64,000 nucleotides of DNA from Sphingomonadales bacterium Ga0077531 (GCA_001464915.1 LNED01000018.1:1-64000), one strand, 5' to 3'; positions 1 through 9,246 are shown, numbered from the stretch's first letter. Numbers and translations: made by a program. The notes: generated by a model not told the origin, from the letters alone.

Positions 1-387
1 GGGGTGCATCTGGGGCAGGACGACGGCTCGCCCCGCGATGCGCGCGAAGAATTGGGGCGCGAGGCGCAGATCGGGGTCACCTGCCACGCCAGCCGCCACA
101 TGGCGATGGCTGCGGGTGAGGCCGGTGCAGATTACGTCGCGTTCGGCGCGTTCTTCCCGTCAACCACCAAGGATAAGGGCCCGGACGCGGAAGTGCCCGA
201 TCTTGAGCTGCTGCAATGGTGGAGCCAGATTTTCGAGATCCCCTGCGTTGCCATCGGCGGCATCACGCCTGAAAACTGCGCCCCCTTGGTCGCAGCTGGC
301 GCGGATTTCCTCGCCGTGTCGGGTGCGGTGTGGGGCGGTGATGAAGTCGCAGCGGTGCAAGCCTTTGCCAAGGCGTTGCGGGGGTGA
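1..387 (+). CDS. thiE: Thiamine phosphate synthase, 3' part (5' end outside window)
   Basis: This enzyme joins the thiazole phosphate and hydroxymethylpyrimidine diphosphate moieties to make thiamine monophosphate in the cytoplasm. Only the C-terminal 128 residues are present, with the reading frame open to base 1. Visible family motifs are HLGQDD at the left edge, the stretch [20 protein letters not shown], the [10 protein letters not shown] phosphate-loop segment and AIGGITPEN near the end. Full-length enzymes have about 210 residues, so roughly 80 are missing. The stop codon overlaps the GTG start of the next gene by four bases (GTGA), which suggests translational coupling. Identity is confident from the motifs; nothing can be said about the promoter. 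Confidence 0.93.
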   Translation, partial: GVHLGQDDGSPRDAREELGREAQIGVTCHASRHMAMAAGEAGADYVAFGAFFPSTTKDKGPDAEVPDLELLQWWSQIFEIPCVAIGGITPENCAPLVAAGADFLAVSGAVWGGDEVAAVQAFAKALRG

Positions 388-959
388 AGCGCAGGCTGGC
401 ATGGCTGATGGTTGCAATCATCAGCTGGCTTGGCGGAGTGGCGGGCTGGATTGCCATAGGGCCATCCATCATCGGGGTAGAGCGGGGAGAAACCGCGATT
501 GTATTGGGTGCAGCGGTTGATGGTGATGTGCCTTCGCCTGTGTTCGCCGCGCGGATCGATCATGCGATTGATCTCTACCGCGAAGGTCGGGTCAAGCGCC
601 TGTTGCTAACCGGTGGGAAATCGCCCGAAGACCGGCTTTCCGAAGCAGAAACGGGCGCCGCCTATGCCCGAGACAGGGGCGTGCCAACTGCTGTGATCCT
701 GCTGGAGAGCCAATCGAGCACGACGCGCCAGAATCTTGAAAACGCTTGGGCAATTCTTGGAAGTACGAGGGACGCTCCGGTCGTGATCGTCTCAGACCCG
801 CTGCATATGCGGCGCGCGATGGCGATGGCGGCAGATGTCGGATTTAACGCATGGCCAAGCCCGACGCCCACGTCGCGCTATCGCAGCCTTGCCACCCAGC
901 TACCCTTTCTGGCGCGCGAGGTGTGGTTCATGCATATGCACTGGCTGCTGCGAGTGTGA
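384..959 (+). CDS. YdcF/SanA-type DUF218 membrane-anchored protein
   Basis: A 191-residue DUF218 (ElyC/SanA/YdcF) family protein. One N-terminal hydrophobic segment (about residues 5-25) probably anchors it in the inner membrane with the domain in the periplasm. Family blocks seen in order: [47 protein letters not shown] and [10 protein letters not shown]. Members are linked to envelope or polysaccharide homeostasis and vancomycin permeability, but the biochemical activity is mostly unknown, so no reaction is assigned. The GTG start is chosen for its four-base overlap with the thiE stop. The next gene is convergent and ends one base beyond the stop. Confidence 0.82.
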   Translation: MKRRLAWLMVAIISWLGGVAGWIAIGPSIIGVERGETAIVLGAAVDGDVPSPVFAARIDHAIDLYREGRVKRLLLTGGKSPEDRLSEAETGAAYARDRGVPTAVILLESQSSTTRQNLENAWAILGSTRDAPVVIVSDPLHMRRAMAMAADVGFNAWPSPTPTSRYRSLATQLPFLAREVWFMHMHWLLRV

Positions 960-960
960 C

Positions 961-1383
961 CTAATTAGCCCTGCCGAGCCGGGTGCAGATCAGCTTGCTC
1001 AAGCTCCCATCGGGGTTGAGTTTTTGCAAGGTGTTATCCCCAAGCCTACGGTAACGCTGGTCTTTCTTGGGGCCGCGGGTAAACACAACCTCGTCTCCGC
1101 GCAGCAGGTAAATGCCATTGCCCTCGGCATTGGCGTAGCTTGACGCGGTGCCGATGCGGAAACTTTCGGCCGGCACCACGCGGACAGCATCACCGCCTGC
1201 ATCGCCCGGCAACGCGCATTGGTAGGTGCCATGCTGGAGAATGCCCAGCACCCCGCTCGAAGGAGCAGCGGCGCGGGCCTGCGGGCGCACGGGCGCACGG
1301 TCCTGCCCATGCGCGCCGCCCGGTAACAGGGCAGCAGCAGCAGCAGCGCTGACGATCAACAGAAAGATGTAACGGTTCTTCAT
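961..1383 (-). CDS. Exported hypothetical protein, 140 aa
   Basis: I do not recognise a named family. The N-terminus is a clear Sec signal peptide: KNR, then a hydrophobic run with a poly-Ala stretch, then a likely cleavage site near GAHG-QD at residues 24-27. The mature part starts with an Ala/Pro/Arg-rich linker, followed by about 90 residues containing two cysteines (YQCALPG and KLICTRLG) that could form a disulfide. It is probably periplasmic. It reads away from efp, leaving a shared 174-base promoter region (1384-1557), and converges on the DUF218 gene. Confidence 0.7.
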   Translation of the reverse strand: MKNRYIFLLIVSAAAAAALLPGGAHGQDRAPVRPQARAAAPSSGVLGILQHGTYQCALPGDAGGDAVRVVPAESFRIGTASSYANAEGNGIYLLRGDEVVFTRGPKKDQRYRRLGDNTLQKLNPDGSLSKLICTRLGRAN

Positions 1384-1557
1384 ATCGCGTGGCCCATATC
1401 AGTCGCGCCGCGCATAGGCCATGTCTTTTGCGTAGTGAACTGACCCCCGCTTGCCCGGATGGGCAGGCTCGGCTATGGGCGCGCATCATTTGTGGGGACA
1501 CGCCATTTGCGGCGATGCGCCCTCCCACCATTTCCTTGCATAAAGGCCCATCGCCCC

Positions 1558-2121
1558 ATGAAAATCAGCGGCGTCGATATTCGCCCCGGCAATATCATCG
1601 AATACGAAAAAGGCATCTGGAAAGTCGCCAAGATCCAGCACACCCAGCCGGGCAAGGGTGGGGCGTATATGCAGGTCGAAATGAAGAACCTGCAGGATGG
1701 GCGCAAAACCAACGTGCGGTTCCGCAGCGCCGACACGATTGAGCGCGTGCGGCTCGACACCAAGGAATTCCAGTTCCTTTATGCCGAGGGCGACGATCTG
1801 GTGTTCATGGATAATGACACCTACGAACAAATCACGCTGCCGGGCGATCTGCTGGGCGATGCACGGCCATTCTTGCAAGACGGGATGCAGGTGAACCTTG
1901 AGCTGTGGGACGAAAAGCCGATCTCGGTCGAGCTGCCCTCGCAGATCGAAGCCATGATCGTTGAAGCCGACGCGGTGGTGAAGGGGCAGACTGCTTCTTC
2001 CAGCTACAAGCCCGCGATCCTCGACAACGGCGTGCGCATCATGGTTCCGCCGCATATCGGCGCAGGCACGCGCATCATCGTCGATGTGTACGAGCAAGCC
2101 TACGTCGGCAAGGCGAGCTGA
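1558..2121 (+). CDS. efp: Elongation factor P
   Basis: EF-P binds ribosomes stalled on polyproline between the P and E sites and stimulates peptide bond formation. The 187-residue protein has the normal three-domain length: KOW-like N domain (1-64), OB domain (65-127) and C-terminal OB domain (128-187, ending in [13 protein letters not shown]). The tip loop reads QPGKGGAY; Lys33 is equivalent to E. coli Lys34, the residue lysylated by EpmA/EpmB, so this is the lysine type rather than the rhamnosylated arginine type. The ATG is the standard [11 protein letters not shown] start; longer in-frame starts upstream add non-homologous sequence. The phosphatase gene follows nine bases downstream in the same direction. 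Confidence 0.97.
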   Translation: MKISGVDIRPGNIIEYEKGIWKVAKIQHTQPGKGGAYMQVEMKNLQDGRKTNVRFRSADTIERVRLDTKEFQFLYAEGDDLVFMDNDTYEQITLPGDLLGDARPFLQDGMQVNLELWDEKPISVELPSQIEAMIVEADAVVKGQTASSSYKPAILDNGVRIMVPPHIGAGTRIIVDVYEQAYVGKAS

Positions 2122-2130
2122 GCACATATC

Positions 2131-2949
2131 ATGGCAGCTATTTCCGGCCTGATCCGAGTGATGGAACGCGCCGCGCGTAAAGCGGGTGGGCGTTTGCGGC
2201 GTGATTTTGGCGAAGTCGAACATTTGCAGGTCAGCCGCAAAGGCCCGGCCGATTTCGTCAGCAAGGCGGACATCCGCGCCGAGCGCACGCTGTATGACGA
2301 ACTGCTCGCCGCCCGTCCGGGCTGGGGCTTCGTTATGGAAGAAGCCGGCGTGATCGAAGGCGATCCCGGCATGCCGCGCTGGATCGTCGATCCGCTTGAT
2401 GGCACCAGCAACTTCCTCCACGGAATCCCGCATTTCGCGATCTCGATCGCCGCGCAGGAGCCCAAGCTCGATGGTAGCGGTTGGGGCGATGTGGTCGCGG
2501 GCGTGGTTTATAACCCGATCAGCGATCAGACCTTCTGGGCCGAAAAATCGCGCGGTGCGTGGTTGCAGGATGCGCGGCTGCGCGTTTCCGGGCGTTCGCG
2601 CCTTGCCGATGCTTTGGTGGCGACCGGTGTGCCGTTTTTCGGACACGGTGATTTTGCTGAGTGGAGCCGGATTTTCGGCGCCATTGGCCCCGAGGTTGCG
2701 GGCATCCGCCGGTTCGGCGCGGCCTCGCTCGATCTCGCTTACGTGGCGCAGGGCCGCTTTGATGGCTTCTGGGAAAGCGGCCTCAGCGATTGGGACACGG
2801 CAGCCGGTTGCTTGCTGGTGCGCGAAGCGGGCGGATTCGTCAGCGATTTCCGTGGCCGTTCGGAGCCGATCCCCTCAGCCCAAGTGCTGGCAGGCAACGA
2901 TGTGCTGCACTCAAAATTGCACAAGCTGCTGGCCGGAGCTTTGAGATAA
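2131..2949 (+). CDS. Inositol monophosphatase family protein (SuhB-like)
   Basis: A 272-residue Mg2+-dependent, Li+-sensitive phosphatase fold that hydrolyses myo-inositol 1-phosphate or related sugar phosphates; bacterial SuhB can also act in rRNA antitermination. Metal-site motifs are complete: the Glu pair at 70-71 (FVMEEAG), motif A WIVDPLDGTSNFLHG at about 84-98, and motif B WDTAAGCLLVREAGG near 220. Length is standard. The start ATG lies nine bases after the efp stop, so the two genes are probably cotranscribed. Substrate cannot be told from sequence; alternatives within the superfamily are CysQ-type or histidinol-phosphate phosphatases, less likely from the motif spacing. Confidence 0.9.
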   Translation: MAAISGLIRVMERAARKAGGRLRRDFGEVEHLQVSRKGPADFVSKADIRAERTLYDELLAARPGWGFVMEEAGVIEGDPGMPRWIVDPLDGTSNFLHGIPHFAISIAAQEPKLDGSGWGDVVAGVVYNPISDQTFWAEKSRGAWLQDARLRVSGRSRLADALVATGVPFFGHGDFAEWSRIFGAIGPEVAGIRRFGAASLDLAYVAQGRFDGFWESGLSDWDTAAGCLLVREAGGFVSDFRGRSEPIPSAQVLAGNDVLHSKLHKLLAGALR

Positions 2950-3008
2950 TTTGATACGGTATTGAATGAAGCGGCGCACCTCGCTAACAGCGCCGCTTCT
3001 GCGCAGGC

Positions 3009-3093
3009 GCCCCTGTGGTGGAATTGGTAGACGCGCTCGACTCAAAATCGAGTTTCGAAAGAAGTGCCAGTTCGAGTCTGGCCAGGGGCACCA
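3009..3093 (+). tRNA. tRNA-Leu (anticodon CAA)
   Basis: The acceptor stem GCCCCTG pairs with CAGGGGC at 3083-3089, followed by discriminator A and an encoded CCA. The anticodon arm is CTCGA-CTCAAAA-TCGAG, giving anticodon CAA, which reads UUG. A D-arm (GTGGAATTGGTAGACGC), a long class II variable arm and the T-loop TTCGAGT are all present. The 85-base length fits a class II leucine tRNA. It stands between two coding genes on the same strand. Confidence 0.95.
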
Positions 3094-3161
3094 CCGCCGC
3101 TATTATCCGACAAACCGCTTGTGCAACGCGTGCATGATTGGCTAGCCCAAGGGGCACAACC

Positions 3162-4997
3162 ATGCTCGAAGCTCCATCATATCACGCGATTGCGGCCATG
3201 GCGGTGACCATCACCATGTTCATCGCCTTTGCGCGGGGCCGCTATCCTGAAGAAATCATCTCGCTGATTACCATCGCAGTGATCGGGGTGGGGCTGTATT
3301 TCGCCCCGCTGGCAGGCGGCAAGCCGACTGACGGGCTGGCGATTGCGTTCGGAGGGTTCGGGCATCAGGCGCTAATCACGATCTGCGCGCTGATGATCAT
3401 GGGCCGGGGGCTGGTTGTGACCGGCGCGCTCGAACCCTTCGCTCGGCTGCTCGAAAGCGTGTTCCGGATCAATGGCCAACTCGGCTTGCTGGTGGCGCTG
3501 CTGATTGCCTTCACGCTGTCGATGTTCGTCAATGATACTCCGGTGATGGTGCTGCTGCTGCCGATCTTGGTGGCGATTGCGGGCAAAGGGCTGATGGCGT
3601 CATCCAAATCGCTGATGCCGATCAATGCTGCGGTCTTGATCGGCGGAATGGGGACGACGATCGGCACCTCGACCAACATCCTTGTCGCTTCAATCGCTGC
3701 GGATTTGGGGATGGATGAATTCGGTGTGTTCGAATTCACTCCCATCGTGCTGGTCGCGGCGATGTTTGCGCTGCCCTACCTGTGGTTGGTGATGCCGCGC
3801 CTGCTGCGCGACAATAGTGTGATCCCCGACAATATCCGCCGCATTTTCCAGACCCGGCTACGGGTCGGCGCAAGCAGCATATTGGCGGGCGCGGATCTCG
3901 TATCGGTGCGGGGCAAGCTGCCCGAAGGCATCACGTTCCATGATACACCGGTCGGCCCATTGACGCCCGAACAGCGGTTGCACATCTCCGGCACCCATGA
4001 AGCGCTGGAAGAAGCCGCGCGCGTGCTCAAGGGAGAATTGGCACCGAGCTGGGTGCTCGACCGCATCCGCCGTGTCTCCAAGGCGCAGGGCGAGGATGTG
4101 GTTGCTGTCGAAATGACGGTGACGGCAGATTCGCGCCTGATCACCCGCACGCTGGCGAGTTCAGGGATTGCCGATCTGTACGGGGTGGCGGTGCTTGGCA
4201 TCCACCGGCCCGAACGGTTGCTGGGTGAACGCGACATCTATAGCGAAGCGGGCGACCTGCGCATTCTCGAAGGCGATGTGCTGTTGGTGATGGGGATCGA
4301 CGACGATCTGCAAACCTTTGCCCGCAATGATGGCCTGCTGCGGCTCGAAGGCGCACGCGAATTGCCGCGCCGCTCAAAAGCGGTGTTGGCGGGCGCGATC
4401 ATGCTCGGGGCGATTGCGACCGCCTCGCTCGGCCTGCCGTGGTTCGATGCCGGCGGCTATGCCCCGATCAAGCTGCCGATTGCGATTTCTGCGCTGGCGG
4501 GCGCCATTGCGATGTTCATCACCGGCTGCGTGAAGTTTGACCGGGTGGGCCGTGCGCTGTCGGCCAAGGTGATCGTGCTGATCGCGGCCAGCCTCGCCAT
4601 CGGCCGGGTAATCGACGAAAGCGGCGCGGCCGAATGGCTGGGGCAGGCGCTGTCGCTGGGGCTGGCTTATCTGCCGCCTGCGCTGGTGCTGTCGGCGATC
4701 ATGCTGTTCGTGACGATCATTACCAATTTCGCCTCGAATGCGTCGGCGGCGACCATCGGCACCCCGATTGCGTTCAGCATTGCGACCCAACTGGGCCTGC
4801 CACCCGAACCGCTAGTGCTGGCGGTGCTGTTCGGCTGCAACCTATGTTATGCCACGCCGATTGCCTATCAGACCAACATGCTGATCATGTCCGAAGGCGG
4901 ATATGAATTTGCCGACTATGTGCGCGCCGGCGTGCCGCTGGTGGCGTTGATGGTCACCGTGCTCTCGATCCTGCTGGTGCTGTGGTACGGGTTGTAA
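3162..4997 (+). CDS. SLC13-family anion permease with two RCK_C (TrkA-C) domains
   Basis: An inner-membrane transporter of 611 residues in the CitT/SLC13 class, which usually moves sulfate, di- or tricarboxylates with cations. The N-terminal half has about five to six membrane segments including the re-entrant signature FVNDTPVMVLLLPI and a second around GMGTTIGTSTNILVASIA. A cytoplasmic insert (about 215-410) holds two TrkA-C-like regulatory domains (LRVGASSILAGADLVS and VAVEMTVTADSRLI). The rest of the membrane domain follows, with NFASNASAATIGTPIA as the second helical hairpin. The ATG at 3162 is preferred over an in-frame TTG eight codons earlier because AAGGGG sits seven bases upstream. 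The substrate is not determined. Confidence 0.88.
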   Translation: MLEAPSYHAIAAMAVTITMFIAFARGRYPEEIISLITIAVIGVGLYFAPLAGGKPTDGLAIAFGGFGHQALITICALMIMGRGLVVTGALEPFARLLESVFRINGQLGLLVALLIAFTLSMFVNDTPVMVLLLPILVAIAGKGLMASSKSLMPINAAVLIGGMGTTIGTSTNILVASIAADLGMDEFGVFEFTPIVLVAAMFALPYLWLVMPRLLRDNSVIPDNIRRIFQTRLRVGASSILAGADLVSVRGKLPEGITFHDTPVGPLTPEQRLHISGTHEALEEAARVLKGELAPSWVLDRIRRVSKAQGEDVVAVEMTVTADSRLITRTLASSGIADLYGVAVLGIHRPERLLGERDIYSEAGDLRILEGDVLLVMGIDDDLQTFARNDGLLRLEGARELPRRSKAVLAGAIMLGAIATASLGLPWFDAGGYAPIKLPIAISALAGAIAMFITGCVKFDRVGRALSAKVIVLIAASLAIGRVIDESGAAEWLGQALSLGLAYLPPALVLSAIMLFVTIITNFASNASAATIGTPIAFSIATQLGLPPEPLVLAVLFGCNLCYATPIAYQTNMLIMSEGGYEFADYVRAGVPLVALMVTVLSILLVLWYGL

Positions 4998-5123
4998 CCG
5001 GATCGATATTCGCCAGCAGTTCTTCGGCGCTGCGAAAAAGCTCGACATTCACAATCATTGCTGGTGCAAACGCGCCCTCGCACGATGGTGGGAGATTGCG
5101 TTCAACCCTTTAAAGGAAATCAT

Positions 5124-5405
5124 ATGACCGAAGAACGCATCACTGAAATTCGCACGCCTGAAGGCAACACTCACACCAACACCACCGTCGTCACCGACCG
5201 GCCTAGTTCCGGCGGCGGGGGCATGTGGATTGGATTGCTGGTTTTGATCGTCGTCGGGATTATCGCAGTGCTGGTGTTCTCACGGATGAGCGATTCTGAA
5301 GTGGCAAAGGATAACGCCGTCGCCGGTGCTGCCGCGGAAGTGGGCGAGGCTGCCGGTCAAGTCGGCCAGGCGGCTGAAGAAGCTGTCGACAAGGTTACCG
5401 AATAA
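5124..5405 (+). CDS. Small single-pass membrane protein, 93 aa
   Basis: No named family recognised. A polar N-terminus (MTEERITEIRTPEGNTHTNT) is followed by a Gly-rich turn, one strong membrane helix (about residues 33-54, MWIGLLVLIVVGIIAVLVF) and a C-terminal tail rich in Ala, Glu and Val (GEAAGQVGQAAEEAVDKVTE) that is probably helical. The start ATG has AAAGGA about seven bases upstream; longer in-frame ORF starts are ignored. A strong intrinsic terminator follows, so it is probably a monocistronic unit. Confidence 0.75.
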   Translation: MTEERITEIRTPEGNTHTNTTVVTDRPSSGGGGMWIGLLVLIVVGIIAVLVFSRMSDSEVAKDNAVAGAAAEVGEAAGQVGQAAEEAVDKVTE

Positions 5406-5455
5406 TACCGAGATATTGACCACGGCGGTGTGCTGCCGCTGGGCCACAAAAGTCT

Positions 5456-5499
5456 GGCGCCGCTGATCGACTACAGGTTGATCGGCGGCGCCTTTTTTT
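5456..5499 (+). terminator. Rho-independent terminator after the small membrane protein
   Basis: A 13-bp stem (GGCGCCGCTGATC against GATCGGCGGCGCC, with one G-T pair) closes an 11-base loop and is followed by seven T residues at 5493-5499. It lies 50 bases beyond the stop of the 93-residue gene and before the M20 hydrolase gene. Confidence 0.92.
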
Positions 5500-5605
5500 G
5501 TGCAATGCCGCATCCTCACCAATGGCAATATTGGAGCTGCTCTCGCTATTGCGGGCGCTGTGCTACGCGTTGTATCCGGACTTGGGTTACAATGGAGAGA
5601 GTAGC

Positions 5606-6922
5606 ATGAAACTGGCATTCGCATTGATGGGCGTAAGCGCGCTGGCGCTGATGGCGGCACCTGCACAGGCAGACGAGCTGCGTGATGCGGTGGCGGCGGA
5701 TATGCCCGAGTTGGTGGCGCTGTATCAGGATCTCCACGCCAATCCGGAATTGAGCTTTCAGGAGGTGGAAACCGCCAAAAAACTCGCCGCCCGCGCCCGC
5801 GCGCTGGGGTTTGAGGTGACCGAAGGCGTCGGCAAGACCGGCGTGGTCGCCGTGATGCGCAATGGCGTTGGCCCCACGGTGATGCTGCGTGCGGACATGG
5901 ACGGCCTGCCGGTGATCGAACAGACCGGCTTGCCCTATGCCTCAAAACGCCGCGCCGTTCCCGCGACCGGGATTGAGACCGGGGTCATGCACGCCTGCGG
6001 GCACGATACCCACATGACCGCCTGGATCGGCACCGCGCAATTGCTTGCCGAACGCCGCGATCAGTGGTCGGGCACACTGGTGATGATCCTGCAACCGGCC
6101 GAGGAAATTGGTGAGGGTGCCAAGGCGATGCTCGACGATGGGCTCTACACCCGCTTTCCCAAGCCGGATTATGTGCTGGCTTTCCACGATGCGGCGCAGG
6201 CCCCTGCCGGGCTGATCGGCTATTCCAAAGGCTTTGCGTTGGCGAACGTCGATAGCGTCGACGTGGTCGTGCCGGGCGTGGGCGGCCACGGCGCCTATCC
6301 GCACACCACCAAGGACCCGATCGTAATCGCGGCGAGCATCGTGACCCGGCTGCAAACGCTGGTGAGCCGCGAACTTGACCCGCAGGAACCCGCCGTGGTC
6401 ACCGTCGGCAGCTTTCAGGCCGGATCAAAGCACAACATCATCCCCGATGAAGCGCGCCTGCAAATCACCGTGCGCAGTTACAAGGACGAAACGCGCCAGC
6501 ACCTGCTCGACGGGATTGCCCGCATCGCCAAGGGAGAAGCGCTCGCCGCCGGGATGCCCGAGGACAAGTTGCCGCGCGTGACCATCGCCGATCCCTATAC
6601 GCCCGCGACTTACAACACCCCCGAATTCACCGAGACGGTGATGGCGGACCTGAAACCCCGTTTCGAAGGCCGCGTGTTCGAAACCCCTAGCGTGATGGGG
6701 GGCGAGGATTTCAGCCAGTTCTACCGCGCTGACCGTGAGAACGTGGAATCGCTGATCTTCTGGGTCGGCGGGGTGCGCGCGTCTGAATGGGAAAAGGCGC
6801 AAAAGGGCGAGATTCAACTGCCCTCGCTGCATTCACCGTTCTGGGCGCCCGACGCCACGGTGGTGATCGCCACCGCGACCGAGGCGCTGACGGCGGCAAC
6901 GCTCAATCTGATGGCGCCTTGA
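5606..6922 (+). CDS. Exported M20-family amidohydrolase/peptidase
   Basis: A 438-residue zinc hydrolase of the M20D type (hippurate hydrolase/IAA-amino acid hydrolase group) that would cleave N-acyl amino acids or similar amides. A signal peptide is visible (MKLAFALMGVSALALMAAPAQA, cleavage after AQA), so it acts in the periplasm. Metal-binding and catalytic blocks are MHACGHDTHMT, LQPAEEIGEGAKAML, GVGGHGAYPHTTKDP (lid domain) and SVMGGEDFSQFY. GGAGAG lies eight bases before the ATG; the ORF extends further upstream across the terminator, which is not credible. An intergenic hairpin-rich stretch follows. Confidence 0.9.
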   Translation: MKLAFALMGVSALALMAAPAQADELRDAVAADMPELVALYQDLHANPELSFQEVETAKKLAARARALGFEVTEGVGKTGVVAVMRNGVGPTVMLRADMDGLPVIEQTGLPYASKRRAVPATGIETGVMHACGHDTHMTAWIGTAQLLAERRDQWSGTLVMILQPAEEIGEGAKAMLDDGLYTRFPKPDYVLAFHDAAQAPAGLIGYSKGFALANVDSVDVVVPGVGGHGAYPHTTKDPIVIAASIVTRLQTLVSRELDPQEPAVVTVGSFQAGSKHNIIPDEARLQITVRSYKDETRQHLLDGIARIAKGEALAAGMPEDKLPRVTIADPYTPATYNTPEFTETVMADLKPRFEGRVFETPSVMGGEDFSQFYRADRENVESLIFWVGGVRASEWEKAQKGEIQLPSLHSPFWAPDATVVIATATEALTAATLNLMAP

Positions 6923-6926
6923 TTTG

Positions 6927-7033
6927 CGCATCGCCTCCGCGATGCGAATTCCTCGCTCACACGACCTGAAGGTCGCGTCGCTGCGGGCGGCCGGTCGGCC
7001 TTGCGGTTGCTGCGCGACCGTCTTGGCCGTCAA
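6927..7033. repeat. Hairpin-rich intergenic sequence, candidate dispersed repeat
   Basis: The 254-base gap after the M20 gene holds several short perfect inverted repeats: CGCATCGC-CTCC-GCGATGCG at 6927-6946, CGACCT-GA-AGGTCG at 6962-6975, and GC-rich self-complementary sequence (GGCGGCCGGTCGGCC) up to about 7010. No T-tract follows the first hairpin, so a simple terminator is not obvious. No coding frame is convincing. Whether it is repeated elsewhere in the genome cannot be seen from this window. Confidence 0.4.
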
Positions 7034-7087
7034 ATAGCGGATGCGAAGAACAGCCGCAGACTGAACCGGTAGGGCCACAAAAACGCT

Positions 7088-7136
7088 AAAAATTCGGCCG
7101 CCGGAGCGCGCCTGCAAAGGCGCATTCCGACGGCCG
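7088..7136 (-). terminator. Rho-independent terminator of the aceA unit
   Basis: Read on the minus strand, GGCCG-CGGA-GCGCC pairs with GGCGC-TCCG-CGGCC across a small TTTGCA loop, followed by AATTTTT. It lies 40 bases downstream of the 58-residue gene that follows aceA, so it ends that transcript. Confidence 0.82.
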
Positions 7137-7176
7137 TTTCTCCTCCCCAGGAGAATTGTGAAACAGGGACGCCCTG

Positions 7177-7353
7177 TTACGGCGCGTAGGTGCCGAGCCG
7201 GTGGTGCAGAGCGTTGATCTTGGCCAGCTCTTCGCGGTCTTCGGTGGCGCGGGCATGGCTTTCGAGCGCACGGCGCAGCAGCTTCATGTCGGCGGTCGAC
7301 AGCAGTGCGCGGGCGCGGGCGGGTTCGGTCTTGGGTGTATCGGTATCGCTCAT
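7177..7353 (-). CDS. Small protein downstream of isocitrate lyase, 58 aa
   Basis: A 58-residue, mostly charged helical protein (core STADMKLLRRALESHARATE and DREELAKINALHHRLGTYAP). No named family is recognised. The start at 7353 is chosen because GAGGAG lies seven bases upstream; a longer frame adds 31 residues without a ribosome site. It sits 148 bases after aceA on the same strand and ahead of the terminator, so it is probably cotranscribed with aceA. Its function is unknown; the context only suggests a link with acetate/glyoxylate metabolism. Confidence 0.68.
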   Translation of the reverse strand: MSDTDTPKTEPARARALLSTADMKLLRRALESHARATEDREELAKINALHHRLGTYAP

Positions 7354-7501
7354 TTCAAACTCCTCGGGCAGCTTACACCCGTGCGCCTTTAGGCGTTTCG
7401 GCAGCCAACCGGAAGGCCGCAAGCGCAGTTTCCGGTTGGCTGACATGTGGCATCCTCATGCTGCTGACCGTCATGCGCGGTCATGCAGTGTCCCACCTGC
7501 G

Positions 7502-9100
7502 TTATGCTGCTTCGAACTGGTTCATCGTGTTGTGCGCGCCGCCCGCCTTGAGCGCGGCTTCACCGGCGAAGTATTCCTTGTGATCATCGCCGATGTCGCT
7601 GCCGGACATGTTCTGGTGCTTCACACAGGCGATACCCTGACGGATTTCCTCGCGCTGCACGTTCTTGACGTAGCCCAGCATCGCCTGCTCGCCGAAGTAC
7701 TCGCGGGCGAGGTTATCGGTGCTGAGCGCGGCGGTGTGGTAGGTCGGCAGGGTGATGAGGTGGTGGAAGATACCCGCCCGCGCAGCGCCATCGCGCTGGA
7801 AGGTGCGGATCTTCTCATCGGCTTCGGCGCCCAATTCGGTGCCATCATAGTCGACACTCATCAGCTTGGCGCGGTCATAAGCCGAAACGTCCTTGCCCGC
7901 TTCGGCCCAGGCATCGAACACTTGCTGACGGAAGTTCAATGTCCAGTTGAAGCTGGGCGAGTTGTTGTAGACCAGCTTGGCATTCGGCACGACTTCGCGG
8001 ATGCGGTCGACCATTTCGGCGATCTGTTCCACGTGCGGCTTTTCGGTTTCGATCCACAGCAAGTCGGCACCATTCTGCAAGCTGGTGATGCAGTCGAGCA
8101 CCACGCGGTCAACGCCCGTGCCAGCGCGGAACTGGTACAGGTTCGACGGCAGGCGCTTGGGCGACAGCAGCTTGCCGTCGCGGCTGATGAACACCTGACC
8201 ATTGGTGATGTTGGCGGGATCAACCTCATCGCAATCGAGGAAGCTGTTGTACTGATCGCCCAGATCGCCAGCTTGGGTCGAATAGGCAATCTGCTTGGTC
8301 AGGCCAGCGCCGAGCGAGTCGGTGCGGGCGACGATGATCCCGTTGTCCACGCCCATTTCGAGGAAGGCATGGCGGCAGGCGCGGATTTTCTGGAGGAAAT
8401 CTTCGTGCGGCACGGTGACCTTGCCGTCCTGGTGGCCGCACTGCTTTTCGTCCGACACCTGATTTTCGATCTGGAGCGCGCAGGCACCCGCTTCGATCAT
8501 CTTCTTGGCGAGCAGGTAGGTCGCCTCGGCATTGCCGAAGCCTGCGTCGATGTCGGCAATGATCGGAACGACGTGGGTTTCGTAATTGTCGATGGCGTTT
8601 TCGAGGCGCTTGGCTTCGACCGCATCACCCGCAGCGCGGGCGGCGTCGAGCGCGCGGAACATGCCGCCAAGCTCACGCGCGTCGGCCTGCTTGAGGAAGG
8701 TGTAGAGTTCCGCGATCAGCGCGGGCACGCTGGTTTTTTCATGCATCGACTGATCGGGCAGCGGGCCGAATTCGCTCCGCAGCGCAGCGACCATCCATCC
8801 CGAGAGGTAGAGGTAACGCTGTTTGGTGGTGCCGAAATGCTTCTTGATCGCGATCAGCTTTTGCTGCGCGATGAAGCCGTGCCAGCAGCCCAGCGACTGG
8901 GTGTATTGCGCCGGGTTGGCATCATAGGCAGCCATATCGGCGCGCATGATGTTGGCGGTGTGCTTGGCAATGTCGAGCCCGGTCGGGAAGCGGTTCTGGA
9001 TCGCCATGCGCGCGGCGCTTTCGGGATCGATTGCGGCCCAGCTAGACCCGTTGGCGGTGACGACATCGCGCATGTGAGTGATGGTGTTCTGGTAGGTCAT
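7502..9100 (-). CDS. aceA: Isocitrate lyase
   Basis: Cleaves isocitrate to succinate and glyoxylate, the first step of the glyoxylate shunt used on acetate or fatty acids. The 532-residue length fits the long Pseudomonas-type subfamily rather than the 434-residue E. coli type. The catalytic loop reads KQCGH (Cys near residue 221) in place of the common KKCGH, and PIIADIDAGFGNAEATYLLAKK carries the Mg-binding aspartates. ATG 9100 is chosen over ATG 9106 because AGGAG lies seven bases before it and would abut the other. It is divergent from a ScfR/RamB-type regulator, with a shared 178-base promoter region containing an inverted repeat, so acyl-CoA or acetate-responsive control is likely. Confidence 0.95.
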   Translation of the reverse strand: MTYQNTITHMRDVVTANGSSWAAIDPESAARMAIQNRFPTGLDIAKHTANIMRADMAAYDANPAQYTQSLGCWHGFIAQQKLIAIKKHFGTTKQRYLYLSGWMVAALRSEFGPLPDQSMHEKTSVPALIAELYTFLKQADARELGGMFRALDAARAAGDAVEAKRLENAIDNYETHVVPIIADIDAGFGNAEATYLLAKKMIEAGACALQIENQVSDEKQCGHQDGKVTVPHEDFLQKIRACRHAFLEMGVDNGIIVARTDSLGAGLTKQIAYSTQAGDLGDQYNSFLDCDEVDPANITNGQVFISRDGKLLSPKRLPSNLYQFRAGTGVDRVVLDCITSLQNGADLLWIETEKPHVEQIAEMVDRIREVVPNAKLVYNNSPSFNWTLNFRQQVFDAWAEAGKDVSAYDRAKLMSVDYDGTELGAEADEKIRTFQRDGAARAGIFHHLITLPTYHTAALSTDNLAREYFGEQAMLGYVKNVQREEIRQGIACVKHQNMSGSDIGDDHKEYFAGEAALKAGGAHNTMNQFEAA

Positions 9101-9246
9101 ATGCATCTCCTGTCCATCCTGGGGAGGGGTCTGAGCCTAGAGGACTCGCGCCGTTGGATAGGCAGGCTTTGCCGTGGTGCAGCGCAACATAACAGGGAAA
9201 CTTACAAAAAATCGTGTCGCTATGCGGACTTTTGCCTGTGATCTTG

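Noticed and set aside
1486..2646. A 386-codon minus-strand frame opposite efp and the phosphatase
   Set aside because: Crosses two well-defined genes and has no domain.
7190..9241. A 683-codon frame on the plus strand opposite aceA
   Set aside because: It is the complement of a high-GC gene with clear isocitrate lyase motifs; the plus-strand translation has no recognisable domain.
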